This document shows, piece after piece, positions 8,401 to 11,838 of a stretch of DNA of 11,838 nt (positions are counted from its first letter, which is position 1; each line of letters begins with the position of its first letter). The position numbers and the translations under genes were made by a program. A model generated the notes under the pieces. The model did not search any database and was not told the origin of the DNA. It was given only the letters and a program-made list of their open reading frames with translations. The stretch spans positions 1 through 11,838 of the forward strand of contig JAEOUL010000137.1 of NCBI GenBank assembly GCA_016839345.1. Reading direction: 5' to 3'. Source of the DNA: Candidatus Thorarchaeota archaeon (GTDB taxonomy: Archaea; Asgardarchaeota; Thorarchaeia; Thorarchaeales; Thorarchaeaceae).

Positions 8401-11400
8401 AATTGAATACTCTCCAGGTCTATTAGTACTGTCTATCTCCCAGATATTTACCTGTGACAAATCAACTGTGACGTCAACAAATTCTACGCTGATGAATACA
8501 TTAGATGTATCATTTGAAATCCCTGTTCCCAAAGTCGCACTAGAATAGAGAAACGTGTAGACCATGTAGTCGAGGCATGGAGAGGGAAGTGCAGCTTCAA
8601 TCAAGGTAAGTTCTGTATCTTCTCCTATTATTTCGACTGAGATTGAGAGGAATCTATTTTCATACTTCTGAATGCTTCCTGTCCAATTGAAGAATACTGT
8701 CAGTTGTTGAATACCGAGACCTCCGAACTGAGATGCATCTATTCTTATTATGTAACTGCCTGCACTGGTGTCATTATCCCATGTAATTGTCAACTGACCA
8801 GTTGTATTCCAGACAGTACAGAGAACATCGGACGAAACAATTCCCTGTAAGTGATCTCGGTCACCATAATAAACGGAAATTTCGATTTGCCCAGATGATG
8901 TGCTATCCTCCACTGGTGACAAAAGGCGGAGCTCTGTTTCAATGGATCGAATGACTACAGTCACACTGAATGTAGCCGCTTCATATTCAGAACCAGATGA
9001 ATAATCAAAGACTAAAAGATAAGACTTCAAGGTGTCGGTGTCAAAGGTGTTAATTGTGATGGCATAGCGATTACCAGTCCAAACGATGTCATAGTGCACT
9101 GGAGTCCAGTTGCAAAGATGATTCAGAGTAAAGATTGGTAGGTTATGGTCCATGTCAATGTAATCAACATAGAAAGTTCGAGAGTCTCCTACTGGTATTT
9201 CAAGATCACTTACTGTGGCGATGGCATATGTTCTGATTTGTCTGATTTGAATGTCAATCGATATGGTCTTGTTCTCATAGTTTGGTTCGTAAGATGTGAA
9301 GCTCACATTATAGATACCAATACTCCAAGTCGAAGTATCAATCGTTACCCAATATCTGCCGCTGCTTATCAGCTGCTGCTCTATCTTCAACGCTCCAGTT
9401 ACATAGATAGTAGCTGTGTCAATTCCTTGTCCTCTATCAATATCGACAAACTCAAACGTAACAACAGCATCCGTATTCCAAGAGATAGTGAGAAGTGGAT
9501 AGTCTGGAGAGCTCAGATCACATTCAGCTTGATTGAACTGAAAACTAATGATGGGTGTTTGAGTATTAGAATAGTCCTCAAAAACTCCAAAGACAAGAAA
9601 TATACGAATACCGTAAGAGCCTCCGGGGAAGTATGATTGGTCAAGGGTCAACACATAAGTTCCTGCGCCTTGAGCTGAAAATGTTTTGATGTTGTAGAGA
9701 GTACCATTCTTGTCCCGGATACTGAAATGGCTCTGAAGAAGGCCATTCACTGGTATGTTGTCGTAAATCGAGCTTGAATCATTCACTGTAACGTAGGTAG
9801 TTATTTCGAAATCATCTCCTATTGGAAAGACACCTATGTCATCCCATGAAAGAGCTGTAGTTAATTTCTGAATCCTCACTACTATCGCAGTGGTTCCATC
9901 ATAGTAGTATCTTGGAGATACACTAGTCTGAACTGTGATGTCAATTGTATAGTCACCAATCGCCCAAACTTGGGAATTGATTAGTATTTGAAGTGAACCG
10001 TAAACCTCAGATCCTCCTAACCATTCAGCGAGGACACTAGTGAGATTTCCTGAAATTGGAATATTCCCAGCATCAAGATCCAGCAACACAAGGTTGACGG
10101 TGACATTCGACCCCATAGGTATTGACCCGTCATAGGTGGCTACAACAAGAGTCCTATGAGGTCTTATACTCACTGCAACTGTGATTTCGCTTGTCTGATA
10201 ATTCATCCGAGTGATAGTGAAATTGAACATGTAGATGCCAACACTGTATGAATCGATATCAATCTGAATGGAGTATCTGCCATCAAGTAGGTCTACATAC
10301 TCAAATGTTCCATCCCCACTCAAAACACCTCCAGTTATTCCAACACTGGCATGATCAATGTCCAACCAACTTAGTGTGACCGTCGCATTCTGACCCCAAG
10401 GCACACTGACTGGATTGGTTTCAACTTGAACAATGTCGGTATTGATTTCCCTATATCGAAAGACTATATCTACCGAGCTCTCAATAACAAAGTTTTGTGC
10501 TGGAATAGCATTAACCGTGAAACAATGCGTTCCTAAACTCAAACCCGTTGATTCAATTTTGACAAGATATGTGCCATTGTTATAATCTGTGACACCACTG
10601 ATAGTACCATTCGACGTGAAGGATGCTCCATCATAATATGTTCCAGTAATAGCATCCTGGAGGTTTACTAGGACACTGAAATCATCACCATATGGTGTAG
10701 ATTGTGGTGTTCTGTATGTCAGAATTGTGTTGTGCGAAAGCTCCAAATCAAAGTAGGTTGCTGCGTCAACAAGATATGGGTGACTTGAAACAATATTGAG
10801 CCTCCAATTCCCTGGTTGACCAAGATCTGAAGTATTGAGGGTCTTTCCGTAGACACCGTTGCCATAGTCTTCAAACTGGACCTGTGTTTCAATTCCCATT
10901 ACACTCCAGTTCATCATAACCGTAGAGCCTGCTACATTTTGAACAGAATCAGTATCAGTCAATTGAACCGCAATCTCAAGAAGTTCTCCTGCTGTCCGAA
11001 CTGAAATTCCATCTCCGATTGCATCAGTAGGTGATAGTAATTGCAGTGCTGAATCATGTTGTACAGTGAACTGTCTATCATATCTGCCAACCCTCTCTGG
11101 ACTGGAATCTGCAGTGTTATTAAATTCAACAAAGACATGCCAGATTCCAATTGGCCACGCACTAGTGACACTAATCCCTGCCCACTCGAATATACCACCG
11201 CCAGCTTGAACCAAATCCTCTTCACTATAGAAGAGTTGACCACTTGGGTCAACAATGTGAAGTGTCATTGCCGAACCAAGTATTGAAGTCGCGGTTCCCC
11301 TGAACTTTGCTAAATCTCCAGTTTGTAGAACCACTGTAGTATCATATGATTCGCCGAACACTCCACAATCTAGTCCAACAACCTCGTTGCTTGATGAAAA

Positions 11401-11838
11401 TGTGAACGTCCAGATGCCTTTGACATCAAGTACCGATGAAGGTACAGTAACCTGTGTGCTCGTTGTATTAACTTCAGAGAATCTCTCTTGCCCCACAACA
11501 TCAGTGACATTTGTTAGAGTCCAAGTAATTGGCTTACTAAAATTGAGTCCAAGCTCCTTGACTCCCAAAGGTGGGCTTGCCAAGACATTGGCTGTCCATG
11601 TAACATCTGTCCCGTTGGCAACGGAGAAGGATGTTCCTGGCATCATGTCATTATCCAGTGTGGATTCTTGGGTGGTGATATTGAGAGTCATCCTTGGAAG
11701 AATGCTGACAACAGATGGAGCATCGGAAGTGAAGAGCAGTGTGGCGTTTTGTCTAGGGGGTGAGATAGGATAAGAGTATTTGATACTCTCCTCTGCACCA
11801 ACACTGTAAAAGCTGGAGGGATTATACTGGTTTGCGTA
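2479..11838 (-). CDS. Giant modular cell-surface protein: tandem beta-sandwich modules, one TM helix, cytoplasmic helical-repeat tail (N-terminus outside the window)
   Basis: The frame runs 3119 residues without a stop to the right edge. The ATG at 11689-11691 is probably internal, because 49 coherent codons lie upstream (YANQYNPSSFYSVGAEE and on) and no signal peptide follows it. The real start and export signal should lie beyond 11838. Domain order: a distinct N-terminal region to 11053; about 23 Ig-like or fibronectin-like modules (11052-3799); a TM helix (3768-3709); and a 409-residue tail (3708-2482) with a juxtamembrane region and four helical repeats. RILRVPKMIR after the helix follows the positive-inside rule, so the protein is type I with the modules outside. 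I count about 55 N-x-S/T sequons outside and one in the tail, and only about eight cysteines outside. No protease, glycosidase or sortase motif is visible. It resembles adhesion or S-layer-associated stalk proteins of archaea. The likely role is attachment or cell contact with a cytoplasmic coupling function, which is inference. The stop is 17 bases from the convergent methyltransferase. Confidence 0.92.
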   Translation of the reverse strand, partial: YANQYNPSSFYSVGAEESIKYSYPISPPRQNATLLFTSDAPSVVSILPRMTLNITTQESTLDNDMMPGTSFSVANGTDVTWTANVLASPPLGVKELGLNFSKPITWTLTNVTDVVGQERFSEVNTTSTQVTVPSSVLDVKGIWTFTFSSSNEVVGLDCGVFGESYDTTVVLQTGDLAKFRGTATSILGSAMTLHIVDPSGQLFYSEEDLVQAGGGIFEWAGISVTSAWPIGIWHVFVEFNNTADSSPERVGRYDRQFTVQHDSALQLLSPTDAIGDGISVRTAGELLEIAVQLTDTDSVQNVAGSTVMMNWSVMGIETQVQFEDYGNGVYGKTLNTSDLGQPGNWRLNIVSSHPYLVDAATYFDLELSHNTILTYRTPQSTPYGDDFSVLVNLQDAITGTYYDGASFTSNGTISGVTDYNNGTYLVKIESTGLSLGTHCFTVNAIPAQNFVIESSVDIVFRYREINTDIVQVETNPVSVPWGQNATVTLSWLDIDHASVGITGGVLSGDGTFEYVDLLDGRYSIQIDIDSYSVGIYMFNFTITRMNYQTSEITVAVSIRPHRTLVVATYDGSIPMGSNVTVNLVLLDLDAGNIPISGNLTSVLAEWLGGSEVYGSLQILINSQVWAIGDYTIDITVQTSVSPRYYYDGTTAIVVRIQKLTTALSWDDIGVFPIGDDFEITTYVTVNDSSSIYDNIPVNGLLQSHFSIRDKNGTLYNIKTFSAQGAGTYVLTLDQSYFPGGSYGIRIFLVFGVFEDYSNTQTPIISFQFNQAECDLSSPDYPLLTISWNTDAVVTFEFVDIDRGQGIDTATIYVTGALKIEQQLISSGRYWVTIDTSTWSIGIYNVSFTSYEPNYENKTISIDIQIRQIRTYAIATVSDLEIPVGDSRTFYVDYIDMDHNLPIFTLNHLCNWTPVHYDIVWTGNRYAITINTFDTDTLKSYLLVFDYSSGSEYEAATFSVTVVIRSIETELRLLSPVEDSTSSGQIEISVYYGDRDHLQGIVSSDVLCTVWNTTGQLTITWDNDTSAGSYIIRIDASQFGGLGIQQLTVFFNWTGSIQKYENRFLSISVEIIGEDTELTLIEAALPSPCLDYMVYTFLYSSATLGTGISNDTSNVFISVEFVDVTVDLSQVNIWEIDSTNRPGEYSIGFNNSILGRTGIISMKVFINWSAGVSPFYTNRTDLISVRVLPRSASLSVIPPTSVPFGENATFSFTYEDTTGGYSSPIAYDPLAMIVSLNVPDFTLTYDAFENLYTISFNTSQLGAPLGERTLILNLTWSGLPFYSNVTGRLIAVTLIERQTILTYPTPPVTPYGNIASFTVTYVDIAGSTSTAVLSAIIEAYVGMTKIPSSYVQITDLGSGEYQIDLNTSYFSQPSIYSLRIEASSDQFYYQFRSDTKFLTVNLRATLLTAEPIGFIPYDTSFSIVLHYQDLDTLFPIGNDTGVMTSLEILNGTNWLFTCSWRPSLQNYLLTVETYNQELELGRVYHLWLNFSSEYTEPFYQWNDILVPFEISERDTNLDLISSPSQTHYQDYANFTILFKDTITSTGISGGAIYLYFGLVLLESSIDYEIVEVSTGQYTISVDTSVLGPPGIKAILVIANWSAGPPHYQESQRTINIPVTERPTSVEIVFPPGQTWYLDNVTLDFAFVDISTGQRVVVSISDIKIYSEGTALVYGEYLVQSIGSIFRLQINSTVISANLVSSWNITIQIDWTSGAPYYENDATSVFVDTVGRVGNIELGQVEETPFGDIMNITLIYTDQREGIGIEGATIVLTCIEVPGLIEGTHYWVQTGTGIDSGQYRILISTSLLGSIGIFTFEIEIQWSALVSPYYGNVFAPEIQGIVREIQTSVSSDLPSPSVVAFYEDIAFVILFADTDHGLPIDGAEEQISVRYQSTGLEPSSWSVQALGGGQYNITLSMMDSLAVGLQSVIVTVDITPYQTAQTSVVFGLRNRVAGLSAVIAPTNYAGYATSVMIYLVDYDANDNPLSGASLILTWGDSSSYIDLGDGSYNITLQTGNLNFGSQILTVQASLLHYAISSLNVEINLIAVPSELIVTWSGPRLTNEVYWGEPLTIFAAINDTLRNQIVSVATITYDWVGGTGSFLPTGVLGNYTTILDTSLGTISDTLTVRIEGSAPNYIDSSYQIIFRLLPRPMDVIPEGNRYVFTVSYGDTAEVILYLEDSIDGSLVTEANLVAKWDYETNITLVEIPSRPGYYKLSISTGTTGFGSYQIHVEASKHNYGNASATLIMAISKIQMVVWLDDVTATYEYTSFYWSEVVRIGVYVLAPALNTTDPFSTGLDGLLVTWNSPELGSNGTLLNGILIGGAGYYYYDFDTSLGIAALHTFIISANPPNSDYERADNSTSIFVRNLEATIKPPVSPDFTWGWTGLVNLTYYDGFHEQGVQADSFVFSWAGGSGNGVYLGDGVYGIPIDTTKLRPGTYTITVAFQKANYDDAEMTIRIHIALVPTEIAILLPELYRIGDTWTNLQVPYGDVLTVTLLYNDTYSARGIPDALFNNSFYTGPGVYEDPLVLMNHGNGNYSFVFDTHVWSLYSTISFYIRFMLENYTTAEFAFEITIIKIQTSLEIIGPSVMSLNWGMNTTFWVYYSDAWPGHSGEGITEATVAIDNPQAYYATVEYLGPDESRPGYYQFRVTAFVASGVAEITILLNKTYYEAEDVTLSVSVSPSPEQIAIQTAITYGSAFVIFIILFAIVWVRILRVPKMIRIISGQIRQLRRGRVPKPAKGVSSRQAILAALFNELHEEIGVKRKSILMPEESIIIEVPEIDELVIDLSILTEMTPQELDDFKSEISKMKMSQQTSFVREVISQEVIRVARVQNKSVEQVIEEVVEERRKRIGKAAPPTKPDLYDVVEEDIDVSEPGEEEGIDFEKQLRELELKTMAEQLEKRGIPSHEIESFVSQARELPKDIVEMLLQSFMPKEEPKPVEEKIEHLSEEELEKLRFELIKRDASDREIESIIDQARSLPRELALEFFKEPEKPSKRKRRKKVEKLSKKEREELRAKLVRKKVPEKEIEAIMKEAETAPKERIEEFVKTLEDTELDIPIQEIEFEDRLSDFEIEDLRNQLEQRGLPRDEIESIVKQARSLPSALIDDLLKSIDADLDKK
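2500..3192 (-). repeat. Four degenerate helical repeats in the cytoplasmic tail of the giant protein
   Basis: Four units share the pattern L-x-x-L-x-x-x-L-x-x-[RK]-x-[IVLA]-[PS]-x-x-EIE-[SA]-[IF]-[VIM]-x-[QE]-A-[RE]-x-[LA]-P, then an acidic amphipathic helix. The cores are QLEKRGIPSHEIESFVSQAR (unit 3192-3037), ELIKRDASDREIESIIDQAR (3000-2869), KLVRKKVPEKEIEAIMKEAE (2823-2680) and QLEQRGLPRDEIESIVKQAR (2637-2500). Each unit is about 45-50 residues and probably three short helices. Linkers are charged; the one before unit 3 contains KRKRRKK. Unit 3 is the most divergent (AETAP for ARSLP). The repeats are visible only in protein, so the duplication is old. A binding or oligomerisation platform inside the cell is the natural guess. 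Confidence 0.85.
3193..3708 (-). other. Cytoplasmic juxtamembrane region of the giant protein
   Basis: These 172 residues sit between the TM helix and the helical repeats. A basic stretch follows the membrane (RILRVPKMIR, then QIRQLRRGRVPKPAKG). Next comes a predicted helix (SRQAILAALFNELHEEIG), a beta-rich acidic piece (ESIIIEVPEIDELVIDLSIL), and long helices (TPQELDDFKSEISKMKMS and VREVISQEVIRVARVQ, then VEQVIEEVVEERRKRIG). An acidic, low-complexity linker (VVEEDIDVSEPGEEEG) leads to the repeats. The mix of short beta strands and helices looks like a small folded domain. I do not recognise a family. Confidence 0.6.
3709..3768 (-). other. Single transmembrane helix of the giant protein
   Basis: AITYGSAFVIFIILFAIVWV is a 20-residue uncharged hydrophobic run. 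It is preceded by the polar PSPEQIAIQT linker and followed by the basic RILRVPKMIRIISGQIRQLR. It is the only segment of this kind in the 3119 visible residues. It divides the sequon-rich module array from the charged tail and fixes a type I topology, with the C-terminus inside. Confidence 0.92.
3799..11052 (-). repeat. About 23 tandem extracellular beta-sandwich-like modules (protein-level repeats, about 105 residues each)
   Basis: The pattern recurs about every 105 residues. It runs P-[YFW]-G-[DE]-x-x-x-[FV]-x-[VL]-x-[YF]-x-D-x-D, then G-I-x-x-A, then G-x-Y-x-[IL]-x-[IL]-[DN]-T-S and G-x-Y-x-[IL]-x-[IV]. It continues as N-Y or P-[FY]-Y, then a strand ending [IV]-R-x-x-x-T-x-L before the next module. 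Clear instances are YGNIASFTVTYVDIAGS followed by GEYQIDLNTSYFS, and FGENATFSFTYEDTTGG followed by YTISFNTSQLGAP. The alternating hydrophobic strands suggest seven-stranded Ig/FN3/CARDB-like sandwiches. The copies are too divergent to show as DNA repeats. My boundaries are by eye and may be off by 10-20 residues, and the count by one or two. The array could span tens of nanometres outside the cell. Confidence 0.82.
11053..11838 (-). other. N-terminal extracellular region of the giant protein, distinct from the repeat modules
   Basis: About 262 visible residues precede the repeat array and do not follow its consensus. At least two beta-rich domains can be seen. The first spans the region containing TWTANVLASPPLGVKELGLN and ends near the only local cysteine (VVGLDCGVFG). 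The second runs from LQTGDLAKFRGTATSIL through LHIVDPSGQLFY to WPIGIWHVFVEFN. Its G-x-W-x-V-x-V ending is typical of macroglobulin-like or Ig-like extracellular domains. The region continues past the window edge, so its true N-terminus is unseen. A terminal position on a long stalk makes it a candidate ligand-binding or anchoring part. Confidence 0.6.

Noticed and set aside
9145..9636. 163-codon open frame on the + strand opposite the giant gene
   Set aside because: It lies wholly antisense to a continuous module-encoding frame. Its translation shows no domain, its composition looks like reverse-frame translation, and no ribosome site is evident.
3799..11052. DNA-level tandem repeats or slippage array inside the giant gene
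   Set aside because: Modules match only by spaced protein motifs. I saw no long identical nucleotide blocks between copies, so recent expansion or assembly collapse is not indicated.
11387..11773. 128-codon + strand frame near the right edge
   Set aside because: It is antisense to the N-terminal region of the giant protein and is low-complexity in Ser/Thr/Val, as expected from complementing beta-rich coding sequence.

Overview
The window holds four protein genes in moderately AT-rich DNA that reads as archaeal. The promoter-like element between the two divergent genes is a TATA box with an adjacent BRE-like hexamer. The dominant gene is a giant, sequon-rich, single-pass surface protein with a long cytoplasmic tail. 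An Asgard-type archaeon (Thorarchaeota/Lokiarchaeota-like) is my best guess, but it rests on general resemblance and is not proven. I saw no rRNA, tRNA, CRISPR array, insertion sequence or integrase.

Layout, left to right. (1) Positions 1-632, + strand: the C-terminal half of a class-III PLP-dependent aminotransferase-fold enzyme, cut by the window edge. (2) A short convergent spacer with a 10-bp inverted repeat (654-690), a plausible terminator hairpin. (3) Positions 699-1028, - strand: a small protein with about four membrane segments and no recognised family. (4) A divergent control region (1029-1144) built around one nearly symmetric TATA element at about 1094-1107. (5) Positions 1145-2461, + strand: an intact DNA methyltransferase of the N6-adenine/N4-cytosine amino group with no restriction partner in view. 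(6) Only 17 bases later, converging with it, the end of a giant - strand gene that fills the other 79% of the window (2479-11838) and stays open through the right edge.

The giant gene encodes at least 3119 residues. In protein order it has a distinct N-terminal region, about 23 tandem beta-sandwich-like modules of about 105 residues, one transmembrane helix, a conserved-looking juxtamembrane segment, and a charged cytoplasmic tail with four copies of a roughly 45-residue helical repeat. This layout resembles an adhesion receptor or tethering protein: a long, probably glycosylated, Cys-poor stalk outside and a repeat-based docking tail inside. The function is inference.

The four genes do not form an operon. 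Each neighbouring pair is convergent or divergent, so I see no shared pathway. The methyltransferase may be a solitary modification enzyme. The surface protein is the most unusual element here.
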